A DNA stretch of 64,000 nt from Mesorhizobium amorphae CCNWGS0123 (GTDB lineage Bacteria; Pseudomonadota; Alphaproteobacteria; Rhizobiales; Rhizobiaceae): contig NZ_CP015318.1 of assembly GCF_001686985.1 (NCBI RefSeq), positions 618,001-682,000 on the forward strand, read 5' to 3'. Within the stretch, counting starts at the first letter, position 1; each line of letters opens with the position of its first letter. The notes under the pieces are model-generated. The model was not told the DNA's origin, ran no database searches, and saw only the letters and a list, made by a program, of their open reading frames with translations. Of this stretch, positions 18,849 to 28,055 are shown one piece after another. The translations under genes and the position numbers were made by a program.

Positions 18849-19736
18849 AAACAGCCTCAGTCCCGGCACGCGAACCCTTAGCCGGTAAAGCGAAGTCGAC
18901 GCGGCGATGTAGAGGCTCCTCAGATCCTCGTCGCCGAAAGTGAAGTTGGCGCAGTATTCCGGCGTGCGTATGACACCCAGAAGGTCGCCCGACGCATCGA
19001 AGACATGGATGCCGCCCGGGCCTGTGCAATAGAGATTGCCGCGGCTGTCGATCTTCATCCCGTCTGGCGAACCGGGCTCGCTGCCCTCGGTCACGGCCCA
19101 AACGGCGCCGCCATTCAGGTCGCCATTCGCTTCCACGCCGAACACCCTGATATGGCCGCGCTCGGTATCGTTGATGAACAGGCGCGACTCGTCCAGCGAA
19201 AAGCACAGCCCGTTCGGCTGCACGAAATCGTCGGCAAGCAGCGTCAGCCGGGCGCCGTCGCCGTCGATGCGGTAGACGCCCTGGAAGGCCAGCTCCTGGC
19301 GGCGCGGCACGCCGTAGAATTCCACCCGCCCGAAGCTCGGATCGGTGAAGTAGATCGCCCCGCCCGTGGCGACGACAACATCGTTCGGGCTGTTGAGCTC
19401 CCTGTCGCCATGATGCGTTGCCAGCACGCTCACGCCGCCATTCGGCTCGGCGCGGGTGACGCGGCTTGTCGCATGCTCGCAGGTGACCAGCCGCCCCTGG
19501 CGATCGAGCGTATTGCCGTTGGCCTTGTGGCTCGGATCGCGGAACGGCTCGATCTCACCCGAGGCCAGACGCCGGTACATGCGGCTTTCCGGAATGTCGG
19601 AAAACACCAGCCATTTCTCATAGGGATGCCATACCGGCCCCTCGGTGAAGCTGAAACCGGTCGCCAGCCGTTCCATGGCGGCGTTGCCGACGACATCGCC
19701 GAAGCCGGAATGGCGGGCTTTCGCCGATATCGGCAT
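18846..19736 (-). CDS. SMP-30/gluconolactonase family protein
   Basis: A 296-residue six-bladed propeller lactonase. Metal-site landmarks are Glu in FSFTEGPVWHP, Asn in LNSPNDVVV, and Asp in GSPDGMKIDSRGNLY; SLDESRLFINDTERG forms a conserved blade. The family opens sugar lactones to aldonic acids. Its ATG shares one base with the stop of the tautomerase gene (TAATG), and the sugar-type ABC genes follow on the same strand, so it likely works on the imported compound or a product of it. Confidence 0.85.
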   Translation of the reverse strand: MPISAKARHSGFGDVVGNAAMERLATGFSFTEGPVWHPYEKWLVFSDIPESRMYRRLASGEIEPFRDPSHKANGNTLDRQGRLVTCEHATSRVTRAEPNGGVSVLATHHGDRELNSPNDVVVATGGAIYFTDPSFGRVEFYGVPRRQELAFQGVYRIDGDGARLTLLADDFVQPNGLCFSLDESRLFINDTERGHIRVFGVEANGDLNGGAVWAVTEGSEPGSPDGMKIDSRGNLYCTGPGGIHVFDASGDLLGVIRTPEYCANFTFGDEDLRSLYIAASTSLYRLRVRVPGLRLF

Positions 19737-19930
19737 TATTGGCTCTTCGGCTTTCCGACGGCCGTGCCGCCGACGAACCAGTCGCTGGCCGCGACGTCCT
19801 CGAACACCACCCAGATCGCTTCCCTGGGCAGTTCCACGACCTCGCTGATTGCATCGGTGACGCGGCGCGAGATCTCGTCCTTGCGCTTTTGCGAATGGCC
19901 CTCGAGTATCCGTATGTTGACGAACGGCAT
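19736..19930 (-). CDS. 4-oxalocrotonate tautomerase family protein
   Basis: A 64-residue subunit, the usual size for this family. It starts Met-Pro, so removal of Met would expose the catalytic N-terminal proline. The pattern PFVNIRILEGHSQKRKDEI is typical of 4-OT/DmpI. These enzymes move protons in 2-oxo-enol acids. It is the first gene of the lactonase/sugar-ABC operon, which suggests a role in sugar-acid breakdown; the substrate is not known. Confidence 0.85.
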   Translation of the reverse strand: MPFVNIRILEGHSQKRKDEISRRVTDAISEVVELPREAIWVVFEDVAASDWFVGGTAVGKPKSQ

Positions 19931-20011
19931 GAGCGCTTCCCGATATTTTCTTCTTGTGGGGCGAGCCTAGTCACGGCCTTGGTGGCGCGATACCGGTCAA
20001 AGCGCAACACT

Positions 20012-20031
20012 GACTGTGCGTTTGCACAGTC
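20012..20031. other. Perfect 8-bp inverted repeat between two minus-strand genes
   Basis: GACTGTGC (20012-20019), loop GTTT, GCACAGTC (20024-20031). It lies 2 bases beyond the response-regulator stop and about 80 bases before the tautomerase start. It could be a weak terminator (no T-run follows) or an operator for the sugar-type operon. Confidence 0.45.
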
Positions 20032-20033
20032 GC

Positions 20034-20771
20034 CTACTCCTGCGGCGGCGGCGCATGCGCCAGCCAGGCGTCGAGTCGGTCCTGCTCGCGGCGCAGCGCG
20101 TCGATGTTGATCAGGCCGCGCGCCATGGCAAGATAGATCGCCCGCGTGCGCGAGTTGAAGACGGAGGCCTCGCTGGCGCCCTCCTCCGGCGGCAGGATGC
20201 CGAGCTTGTCGTAGACGTGCTTGATGCGGCTCTGCGCGCCACGGATCGACAGGCCCCGCCGCGCCGCAATGGCCCGATCGGTGAGACCCAGCGCGATGTC
20301 GATCAGGCTTTCATACTCACCATCGGTGATGCCCTCGAAGCGGTCCTGCACGCGGTGCTGGATGCCGCGGATCTCGCGGTCGATGATGCAGTGGCCTTCG
20401 CGGAACACGCCGCGCAGCGCTGAGCGCATGCCCTCTTCCGTCGCCGATTTCAGCACATAGCCATAGACCGAACCCGGCGGCACGATACGCGCCACGCCCC
20501 TGACATAGGCCTCGTCGGCGAAGTTCGACCAGAACAGGATGTGCGTGCCGGCGCGGCGGCTCCAGATCGCACGCGCCACCTCGATGCCTGTGGCCTTCGG
20601 CAGCTGTAGATCGAGCACGACATGCGGCGGCTCGCGCTCGGCCGCAAGGCTGATTGCGTCCGCGCCGTCGCCGGCTTCGATCACTTCGACGTCGCCCGGC
20701 CATAGCTGCTCGACGGTGCGGCGCGCGAAGGTGCGGTGAAGCCCGTCATTCTCGGCAATCATCACCAGCAT
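20034..20771 (-). CDS. NarL/LuxR-type response regulator
   Basis: A 245-residue protein with an N-terminal receiver domain (acidic pair near residues 7-9, phospho-acceptor Asp54 in VVLDLQLP, Lys in YVLKSA). At the C-terminus is a helix-turn-helix (GLTDRAIAARRGLSIRGAQSRIKHV) resembling the LuxR class but divergent. The ATG at 20771 shares a base with the kinase stop (TGATG), so kinase and regulator are coupled. A GTG one codon earlier is also in frame. Targets may include the adjacent carbohydrate genes, an inference from position. Confidence 0.8.
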   Translation of the reverse strand: MLVMIAENDGLHRTFARRTVEQLWPGDVEVIEAGDGADAISLAAEREPPHVVLDLQLPKATGIEVARAIWSRRAGTHILFWSNFADEAYVRGVARIVPPGSVYGYVLKSATEEGMRSALRGVFREGHCIIDREIRGIQHRVQDRFEGITDGEYESLIDIALGLTDRAIAARRGLSIRGAQSRIKHVYDKLGILPPEEGASEASVFNSRTRAIYLAMARGLINIDALRREQDRLDAWLAHAPPPQE

Positions 20772-22048
20772 CACACCACCTCCGGCACGGCCTGTTCCCC
20801 GGGCATTGCGGCAGGCGTTGCCTGGGCTTTGCCCAAGGCGGGCTCGCGGTCGACCTCGATGACCACCCGCGTTCCGCCCTTGCGGCTCGCCGGCTCAAAA
20901 CGCAGCTGCGCCCCGACAAGGGCGGCGCGCGTATGCATGTGGCCGATGCCGCCCTGGGCGGCCGGATCGACCGCGCCGCAGCCATGGCCATCGTCGGTGA
21001 CGATGACCCGAAACACGCTTTCGGTCGATGTCAAAAGCACCTCGATGCGGCCAGGGGCTGCATGGCGCACCGCATTGTTGATCGCTTCCTGGACGATCCG
21101 GTAGAGCGCCGTGCGCATCGTTTCCGACAGGCCGTCGGCGCTGCCGTCGCTGGTGTCGGCGATGCGCACCGCGATCGGCGGCTTGGCCCTGGCGACACTG
21201 CGATTGAGATGCGCCTCGACGGCGTCGCGCAGACCGAACAGCTCGAGCACGCTCGGCCGCATGTCGTCGACGATGTGGCGCAGTTCGGTCAGGCAGCTTG
21301 CGATCTCCTGCTCGAGATCGGCAAGCTGGGCGGTTCGCGCCACGCCCTGGCTGCGAAACGCCGAGACCTGGCGCGCGATGCGGGCAAGGTCGCCAAGCGT
21401 CTGGTCGTGCAGGTCCATGGCCATGCGGCGGCGCTCGCGCTCCATGCCCTCGGTGAGCTGCGAGGCACCGACCCGCAAAAGCTCGGCACGGTTGCGCGCC
21501 TCGCTCTCGGCCAGCATGGCGCGCCGCGCCTCGTCGGTCTGGATCAGCGCGAAGATGTAGGGCGCGATCAGATCAGCGCATTGCTGGGCGACCGCGACGT
21601 CCGCCAGCGTGTAGCAGCCGACCTCGTGCCGGCTGATATTGAGGGCGCCGATGATGCTGCCTCGCGCCCTGAGTGGCACGATGATGCGGCTGCGCAGCTC
21701 GGCGGCGAAGATCGGCTCGTCGAACGCGCCAGCGAAGTGGAAGCGTGGGTCGACAACCGCGTTGTCCGACAACAGGTAGGGCGTCTCGCCCCACAGCACG
21801 CGCCGGATCGGGCTGCCTTCCACCGGATGCTGCGCCAGTTCGCTCCAGCTGGTGTGAAAGCCGGCTTCGTAGCAGGCATGCAGGCGCCCGCCCTGCAACA
21901 GCACCGCCAGATCGATGTGATCGTGCGGAATGAGCGTACCGATTTCGATGGCTGTTGCCCGAAACGCCGAACCGGTATCGATATGGCCGGCCAGCGCCCG
22001 CGAAATGGCCACCAACCGGTCGATCAACTGGGGAGATACGTCCGACAT
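20771..22048 (-). CDS. GAF-domain sensor histidine kinase (HisKA_3 type)
   Basis: A 425-residue soluble kinase with no membrane span. A GAF sensor domain covers about residues 10-165. The dimerisation/phospho-acceptor domain has His214 in MAMDLHDQTLGDL, and the HATPase domain has VQEAINNAVRHA (N box), VTDDGHGCG (G1) and GGIGHMHTRAALVGA (G2). This layout is the NarX/UhpB-like class that pairs with NarL-type regulators, as here. A cytoplasmic small-molecule signal is implied but not identified. It diverges from the glucoamylase gene. Confidence 0.85.
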   Translation of the reverse strand: MSDVSPQLIDRLVAISRALAGHIDTGSAFRATAIEIGTLIPHDHIDLAVLLQGGRLHACYEAGFHTSWSELAQHPVEGSPIRRVLWGETPYLLSDNAVVDPRFHFAGAFDEPIFAAELRSRIIVPLRARGSIIGALNISRHEVGCYTLADVAVAQQCADLIAPYIFALIQTDEARRAMLAESEARNRAELLRVGASQLTEGMERERRRMAMDLHDQTLGDLARIARQVSAFRSQGVARTAQLADLEQEIASCLTELRHIVDDMRPSVLELFGLRDAVEAHLNRSVARAKPPIAVRIADTSDGSADGLSETMRTALYRIVQEAINNAVRHAAPGRIEVLLTSTESVFRVIVTDDGHGCGAVDPAAQGGIGHMHTRAALVGAQLRFEPASRKGGTRVVIEVDREPALGKAQATPAAMPGEQAVPEVV

Positions 22049-22271
22049 GGTTCCTCCCTGCCATCACTGCAAATCGACCGGGCGCCGCGACGCCATTGCC
22101 AGCGCACGGCCGATACCTGGTTTGCCTGCAGTCCTCCCTGCAGCGAAATAGTGGACGCTTGCCGATGCCGCTGTCAACGACGCCTCCCGTTGCGGCAGGC
22201 GATCAACTTCAGGTGCGACGATTGAAAAAGCTTCGGCTCCTGGTTTAGGAACGGCGGCAGGAGACCAATGC

Positions 22272-24683
22272 ATGGCAGCGACGCCGACTGTTGCTCAGGG
22301 CGCCCCGGGGATACCGGCGCGTTGGACGTCAAGCGCCAAGAGCGGCGTCGGCACCGCACTTTCAGCGGCCAGCCGCGTCTGGTTCACCATCAGCCACGGC
22401 ATTTTGAACGAGATCTACTATCCGCGCCTCGACAGTGCCTGCACCCGCGACTTCGGTCTGATCGTCACCGGCCCCGACGGCGCTTTCTCCGAAGAAAAGC
22501 GCGATGCCAGGCATGAGATCGCGCCGTTCGAGGATGGCGTGGCCGGCTACAGCCTGATCAACACCGCCGCCGACGGAACATGGCGGGTCGAAAAGCGCAT
22601 CGTTACGGACCCGAAATGCCCTGCTCTGCTGCAGGAGATAACCTTCACGCCGCTGAAAGGTTCGGCTGCCGATTGCCGCGTCTACGCGCTGCTGGCGCCG
22701 CATTTGGTCAATGCCGGCATGGGCAATACCGCCTGGGTGGGCGAGCACAAGGGCAAGCCTGTCCTGTTCGCCTCCGGGCGCGGCGTCTCGCTGGCGCTCG
22801 CCTCCTCGCTGCCCTGGGGCTCCTGTTCGGCCGGCTATGTCGGCTTTTCCGACGGCTGGCAGCAACTCCGGAGGGATGGCCGCCTCGACCCGGCCTGCCA
22901 AAGGGCCGAAGACGGCAACGTGGCGCTGACCGGCGAGATCGGCTTTTCCGCCAAGGCAACCAAGGCCCTGCTGGCGCTCGGCTTCGGCGCGACGCCGGAG
23001 GAAGCGGCCGACAATGCTTATGCCGGCCTGAAGCGAGGCTTCGAGCCGGTGGCGAATTCTTATCTCCAGAGATGGCGCCAATGGCAGGACGGCCTGCTGC
23101 CGCTGGACCGCCATGCGGCGTCCGGCCTCAACACCTACCGCGTCAGCACCGCGGTCCTGGCCACGCACCGTTCGTTCGCCGTGCCTGGCGCGGCGGTTGC
23201 CAGCCTGTCGATCCCCTGGGGGTTCAGCAAGGGCGACGACGATCTCGGCGGCTACCATCTCGTCTGGCCGCGCGACCTGGTCGAGACGGCGGGCGGCTTT
23301 CTGGCCGCAGGCGACGCCGGTGAGGCGCTGCGCATCCTCGCCTATCTCCGCTCGATCCAGCAGCCGGACGGCCATTGGCCGCAGAACGTTTGGCTCGACG
23401 GCTCGGCCTACTGGCCGGGCATCCAGATGGATGAATGCGCCTTTCCGCTGCTGCTCGCCGACGCGCTGCGCCGCGCCGGCCACCTCTCGGGCACCGCGCT
23501 GTCCGCCTTCATGCCGATGATCGAGAGCGCGGCGTCCTATGTCGTGCGCAATGGCCCGGTCACCGGTGAGGACCGGTGGGAGGAAGATGCCGGCTATAGC
23601 CCGTTCACGCTTGCCGTCGAGATATCAGCTTTGCTCGCGGCGGCGGACATGTTCGACGTCTCGGGAAAAACGGAGCCGGCAAACTATCTGCGCGAAACCG
23701 CCGATTGCTGGAACGACCAGATCGAGCGCTGGACCTATGTTACTGGCACGAACCTATGCACGGACGCCGGCGTCAAAGGCTACTATGTCCGCATCGCGCC
23801 GCCGGACGCTTCAGGGGTAGCGTCGCCGAAGGACGGCTTTGTCCCCATCAAGAACCGGCCGCCCGGCGATACGAACCGTCCGGCCGAAGCGATCGTCAGC
23901 CCTGATGCTCTGGCATTGGTCCGCTTCGGACTTAGGGCGGCGGACGATCCGCGCATCCTCGATACGCTGAAGGTGATCGACGCCACGCTGTGCTGCGACC
24001 TGCCGCAAGGGCCGCTCTGGTATCGCTATACGGGCGACGGCTATGGCGAACATGAGGACGGCGCGCCCTTCGACGGAACCGGCCAAGGCCGGCCCTGGCC
24101 GCTGCTGGCAGGTGAACGCGCCCATTACGAACTGGCGGCTGGGCGAAAGGACAAAGCGGAAGAGCTGCTCGAAACCTTCGAAGCCTCGGCCGGAGAGGGC
24201 GGCCTGCTGCCCGAGCAGGTCTGGGATGGCCCCGACGTGCCGGAGCGCGAATTGCGGCGTGGCGCACCGTCGGGCAGTGCCATGCCGCTGGTCTGGGCGC
24301 ATTCCGAGCACATAAAACTGCTGCGTTCGCTGCGCGACGGCGCCGTGTTCGACATGCCGCCGCAAGGCGCAAAACGCTACATCGAGCACAAGACCGTCTC
24401 GCCGCTCAGGATATGGCGCTTCAACAACAAGATCCGCACAGTCCCGGCCGGCAAGGTGCTGCGCGTGGAACTCTCGGCACGTGGCGTGGTGCACTGGACG
24501 ACAGACAAATGGCTGACCGTGCAGGACAGCAAGACTGCAGAGAATGCCTTCGGCGTCCATCTGGTGGACCTGCCGGTTAACGAGATGCCGCCGGGCAACA
24601 CCATCGTCTTCACTTTTTTCTGGCCCGACACCGCCCGTTGGGAGAATGTCGACTTCTCCGTCGGCATCGATGAGCCGGACTAG
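22272..24683 (+). CDS. Glycoside hydrolase family 15 glucoamylase
   Basis: An 803-residue enzyme. An N-terminal beta-sandwich (about 20-270) precedes the alpha/alpha-barrel typical of bacterial glucan 1,4-alpha-glucosidases. The catalytic acid lies in GIQMDECAFPLLLADAL (about residue 386) and the base in GGLLPEQVWDGPD (about residue 648). HLVWPRDLVETAGG is another family block. There is no signal peptide, so it probably acts inside the cell on glycogen or maltodextrins, releasing beta-glucose. AGGAGA precedes the start. The genes that follow carry glucose into 6-phosphogluconate. Confidence 0.9.
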   Translation: MAATPTVAQGAPGIPARWTSSAKSGVGTALSAASRVWFTISHGILNEIYYPRLDSACTRDFGLIVTGPDGAFSEEKRDARHEIAPFEDGVAGYSLINTAADGTWRVEKRIVTDPKCPALLQEITFTPLKGSAADCRVYALLAPHLVNAGMGNTAWVGEHKGKPVLFASGRGVSLALASSLPWGSCSAGYVGFSDGWQQLRRDGRLDPACQRAEDGNVALTGEIGFSAKATKALLALGFGATPEEAADNAYAGLKRGFEPVANSYLQRWRQWQDGLLPLDRHAASGLNTYRVSTAVLATHRSFAVPGAAVASLSIPWGFSKGDDDLGGYHLVWPRDLVETAGGFLAAGDAGEALRILAYLRSIQQPDGHWPQNVWLDGSAYWPGIQMDECAFPLLLADALRRAGHLSGTALSAFMPMIESAASYVVRNGPVTGEDRWEEDAGYSPFTLAVEISALLAAADMFDVSGKTEPANYLRETADCWNDQIERWTYVTGTNLCTDAGVKGYYVRIAPPDASGVASPKDGFVPIKNRPPGDTNRPAEAIVSPDALALVRFGLRAADDPRILDTLKVIDATLCCDLPQGPLWYRYTGDGYGEHEDGAPFDGTGQGRPWPLLAGERAHYELAAGRKDKAEELLETFEASAGEGGLLPEQVWDGPDVPERELRRGAPSGSAMPLVWAHSEHIKLLRSLRDGAVFDMPPQGAKRYIEHKTVSPLRIWRFNNKIRTVPAGKVLRVELSARGVVHWTTDKWLTVQDSKTAENAFGVHLVDLPVNEMPPGNTIVFTFFWPDTARWENVDFSVGIDEPD

Positions 24684-24751
24684 AGCATGATCCCGAACCG
24701 AAGGTCAGCGCAGCAAAAAGTGGAAACCGTTTTTCGGAAAAGATCATGCTT
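24683..24751. repeat. Short palindromic intergenic repeat
   Basis: AGAGCATGATC at the left end (24682-24692) is mirrored by GATCATGCT at 24742-24750, with AAAAAGTGGAAACCG and TTTTCGGAAAAG between. Sequences of this form recur in intergenic regions of many rhizobia. It overlaps the glucoamylase stop codon and may also act as its 3' hairpin. Confidence 0.65.
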
Positions 24752-24802
24752 AACTAGCAGAGCCAGTAGAATTTCGATTCCTCAAACGACCAGGACAAGA
24801 CC

Positions 24803-25816
24803 ATGCAGATCGGAATGATGGGACTGGGCAGGATGGGCGCCAACATGGTGCGCCGCCTCATGCGCGACGGCCACCAATGCGTCGTCTACGACATCAACCC
24901 GGCGAGCGTCGCCGCCTTGGTCAAGGACGGCGCCATCGGGGCCGCCTCCATGGAGGAGTTCGTCGGCAAGCTCACCAAGCCGCGCAGCGCCTGGCTGATG
25001 CTGCCGGCGGCGATCACCGGCAAGATCGCCGACCAGGTGGCGGCACTGATGGAGCCCGGCGACATCGTCATCGACGGCGGCAATTCCTACTACCACGACG
25101 CCGTCGACCAGGCCGCGGAGCTCGCGGCCAAGGGCATCAATTACGTCGATGTCGGCACCAGCGGCGGCGTCTGGGGCCTGGAGCGCGGCTACTGCCTGAT
25201 GATCGGCGGCCCCGACGAGGCGGTGCGCCATCTCGATCCGATCTTCGCCACGCTGGCGCCCGGCGCCGACGCCGGCGCCAATCCGGCCAAGGACGGCGGG
25301 ACCGCCCCCTTCGGCTATCTGCATTGCGGGCCGAGCGGCGCAGGCCATTTCGTCAAGATGGTCCATAACGGCATCGAATACGGCGTCATGGCAGCCTATG
25401 CCGAAGGCATGAACATCCTGAAGTCGGCCAATGCCGGCAAGCGGCAGCGCACGGCGGACGCCGAGACCAGCCCGCTGGAAAACCCTCAATATTACCAGTT
25501 CGACATCGACCTGGCCCAGGTCGCCGAAGTCTGGCGCCACGGCAGCGTCATCGGTTCCTGGCTGCTCGACCTGACCGCCGGCGCCCTGAAGTCCGATTCG
25601 GCACTGACCCAGTTCGGCGGCCGGGTTTCGGATTCCGGCGAAGGACGCTGGACGCTGAAAGCGGCGATCGACACCGGCGTGCCGGCGCCGGTGCTGTCCT
25701 CGGCGCTATTCGACCGCTTCTCCTCGCAAGGCGAGTCCGAGTTCGCCGACAAGCTCTTGTCCGCCATGCGCTATGCCTTCGGCGGCCATGTCGAGAAGCC
25801 GAAGGCCGGCTCGTGA
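24803..25816 (+). CDS. gnd: 6-phosphogluconate dehydrogenase (decarboxylating), short form
   Basis: A 337-residue enzyme of the shorter YqeC/GndA-like class. The Rossmann loop is [13 protein letters not shown], the substrate region is [14 protein letters not shown] and [20 protein letters not shown], and the catalytic Lys lies in [14 protein letters not shown]. It turns 6-phosphogluconate into ribulose 5-phosphate. It stands 22 bases before zwf, in reverse of the pathway order, and forms an operon with zwf and the kinase gene. Confidence 0.92.
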   Translation: MQIGMMGLGRMGANMVRRLMRDGHQCVVYDINPASVAALVKDGAIGAASMEEFVGKLTKPRSAWLMLPAAITGKIADQVAALMEPGDIVIDGGNSYYHDAVDQAAELAAKGINYVDVGTSGGVWGLERGYCLMIGGPDEAVRHLDPIFATLAPGADAGANPAKDGGTAPFGYLHCGPSGAGHFVKMVHNGIEYGVMAAYAEGMNILKSANAGKRQRTADAETSPLENPQYYQFDIDLAQVAEVWRHGSVIGSWLLDLTAGALKSDSALTQFGGRVSDSGEGRWTLKAAIDTGVPAPVLSSALFDRFSSQGESEFADKLLSAMRYAFGGHVEKPKAGS

Positions 25817-25838
25817 CGGGCGAAGTGAGGAGACACCG

Positions 25839-27215
25839 ATGAGCCAGGAACGGTCCGACACGCTGGTGCTCTTCGGGGCGACCGGCGACCTCGCCCACAA
25901 GAAGATATTTCCCGCCCTCTACCAGATGGTCGCCAAGGGGACGCTGACCGAGCCGGTAATCGGCGTCGCCTTCGACCCCTGGGACATCGGCAAGCTGCAG
26001 ACGCGCGCCCACGACGGCATCCTCAATGCGCTGGGTAGCATCGACGAAGAGGTCTTCGCCAGGCTCGCCTCGCAATTGCGCTATGTCAGCGGCGATTATC
26101 GCGATGGGGCGACCTTCGAGAAGCTGAAGACGGCACTCGGATCGGCACAGCGGCCGCTGCACTACATGGCGGTGCCGCCGACCATGTTCGAAACCGTGGT
26201 CCAGGGGCTGGAACAGTCGGGCACCGCGCATGGCGCGCGGCTGATGGTGGAAAAGCCGTTCGGCCACGATCTGCAATCGGCGCGCTGGCTGAACCGCGTG
26301 CTTCACTTGGTGTTCGACGAACAGTCGATCTTCCGCATCGACCACTATCTCGGCAAGGAAGCGATACAGAACCTGCTCTATTTCCGTTTCGCCAATTCCT
26401 TCCTCGAGCCGATCTGGAACCGCAACTTCGTCGAGAGCGTGCAGATCACCATGGCTGAGGATTTCGGCATCGAGGGGCGCGGCCGCTTCTATGACGATGT
26501 CGGCTGCATCCGCGACGTCATCGAAAACCATCTGCTCAACATATTGCTGCTGCTCGCCATGGAGCCGCCGGTCGGCCGCTCCGCCGACGATCTGATCGAC
26601 GAGAAGGTGCAGGTGCTGAGGGCAATCCGCACGCTGACCAAGGACGACGTCGTGCGCGGCCAGTTCACGGGTTATCTCACCGAGCCCGGCGTGGCGCCGA
26701 ACTCGCCGGTCGAGACCTTCGCCGCGGTGCGCTTTTTCGTCGACACATGGCGCTGGCAGGACGTGCCCTTCTTCATTCGTGCCGGCAAGAACATGCCGGT
26801 GCACGCCACCGAGGTGATCGTGCGGCTGAAACGGCCGCCGCTCGACGTCTTCGATCCGATCGAGCCGGGCGACGCCAACCACGTGCGCTTCCGCATCAAT
26901 CCGCAAGTGGCGATCTCGATCGGGGCACAGCGCAAACAGGCCGGCGACGACATGGTCGGCGAGCAGGTCGAACTCACCGCCCTCGACGACAGCAAGGACG
27001 AGATGCCGCCCTATGAGCGGTTGATCGGCGATGCCATGAACGGCAATCGCCAGCTGTTCACCCGCCAGGACGCCAGCGAACTCGCCTGGCGCATCGTCGG
27101 GCCGGTGCTTGGCAACACCACGCCGCCGCATATCTACGAGCCGAAAACCTGGGGCCCCGCCGAAGCGATGAACGGCTTCGGCCCGCCGAACGGCTGGATC
27201 AATCCGTCGAAATAA
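25839..27215 (+). CDS. zwf: Glucose-6-phosphate 1-dehydrogenase
   Basis: A 458-residue enzyme that makes 6-phosphogluconolactone from glucose 6-phosphate. Landmarks are [18 protein letters not shown] (cofactor loop) and [20 protein letters not shown] (active site with the catalytic His). The ATG at 25839 has GTGAGGAG 8-9 bases upstream; an earlier in-frame ATG lies inside gnd and lacks such a site. Length is a little short of the usual 485-490. No 6-phosphogluconolactonase gene is adjacent. Confidence 0.93.
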   Translation: MSQERSDTLVLFGATGDLAHKKIFPALYQMVAKGTLTEPVIGVAFDPWDIGKLQTRAHDGILNALGSIDEEVFARLASQLRYVSGDYRDGATFEKLKTALGSAQRPLHYMAVPPTMFETVVQGLEQSGTAHGARLMVEKPFGHDLQSARWLNRVLHLVFDEQSIFRIDHYLGKEAIQNLLYFRFANSFLEPIWNRNFVESVQITMAEDFGIEGRGRFYDDVGCIRDVIENHLLNILLLLAMEPPVGRSADDLIDEKVQVLRAIRTLTKDDVVRGQFTGYLTEPGVAPNSPVETFAAVRFFVDTWRWQDVPFFIRAGKNMPVHATEVIVRLKRPPLDVFDPIEPGDANHVRFRINPQVAISIGAQRKQAGDDMVGEQVELTALDDSKDEMPPYERLIGDAMNGNRQLFTRQDASELAWRIVGPVLGNTTPPHIYEPKTWGPAEAMNGFGPPNGWINPSK

Positions 27216-27233
27216 TCTCCCGGAGGCAAAGCG

Positions 27234-27938
27234 ATGGCCAAGACGGCAAAACCGGCCGCGGCAGACAGCGAGCAGATCGTGCTCTCGATCGACATCGGCG
27301 GCTCGCACGTCAAGATCCTGACCAGCGCCGGCGGCAAGGAGCGCCGCGCCGATTCCGGACCTGGGCTCACGCCGCAGCAAATGATCGCGGCGGTGAAGAC
27401 GCTGACCGAGGGCCTGCCCTATGACGTGGTCGCGATGGGTTATCCCGGCCCGGTGACCCACAACCGGCCGATGATCGACCCCGCCAATCTCGGCAAAGGC
27501 TGGGCCGGCTATGATTTCGCCGCCGCCTTCGGCAAGCCGGTGAAAGTCGTCAACGACGCGCTGATGCAGGCCATCGGCAGCTACGAGGGCGGCCGCATGC
27601 TTTTCCTTGGCCTGGGAACCGGCCTGGGTGCCGCGATGATCGTCGACAATGTCGCCCAGCCGATGGAGTTGGCGCACCTTCCTTACAAGAAGGGCGGCAG
27701 CTTCGAGGATTATGTCGGCGAGCGCGGCCTTGAAAAACGCGGCAAGAAGAAATGGCGCAAATACGTCTTCGATATTGTCGACCGGCTTCGCGCCGCCATG
27801 CAGCCCGACTATGTGGTCATCGGTGGCGGCAATGTCGACAAGCTCGACGAATTGCCTGCCGATTCGCGGCGCGGCGACAATACGCGCGCCTTCGAAGGCG
27901 GATTTCGACTGTGGCGCGACAAGGCGCTGATCGTCTGA
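27234..27938 (+). CDS. ROK family glucokinase, polyphosphate-glucokinase-like
   Basis: A 234-residue kinase of the ROK fold. Phosphate-binding segments are VLSIDIGGSHVKI and FLGLGTGLGAAMIVD; the catalytic Asp lies in VKVVNDALMQ. The stretch MGYPGPVTHNRPMIDPANLG and the tail PDYVVIGGGNVDKLDELP resemble polyphosphate glucokinases (PpgK) more than ATP-dependent ROK kinases. It would phosphorylate the glucose released by the glucoamylase. It is 18 bases after zwf with GGAGG before the ATG. The phosphate donor is inferred, not shown. Confidence 0.8.
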   Translation: MAKTAKPAAADSEQIVLSIDIGGSHVKILTSAGGKERRADSGPGLTPQQMIAAVKTLTEGLPYDVVAMGYPGPVTHNRPMIDPANLGKGWAGYDFAAAFGKPVKVVNDALMQAIGSYEGGRMLFLGLGTGLGAAMIVDNVAQPMELAHLPYKKGGSFEDYVGERGLEKRGKKKWRKYVFDIVDRLRAAMQPDYVVIGGGNVDKLDELPADSRRGDNTRAFEGGFRLWRDKALIV

Positions 27939-28055
27939 TAGTATTACGATTCAGTATAGTTGTTCAAAATTACGTGTGATGTGGCACGAAGTCATTGCGC
28001 CGGGCAGATTTGCCGACTAGGGAGTGCCACCACCCCCCACCGACGGAGAGATAAA

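Noticed and set aside
25548..27677. Minus-strand open frame of 709 codons over zwf
   Set aside because: zwf and gnd on the plus strand have full active-site motifs. The antisense frame is rich in His, Arg and Gly, as expected for a shadow.
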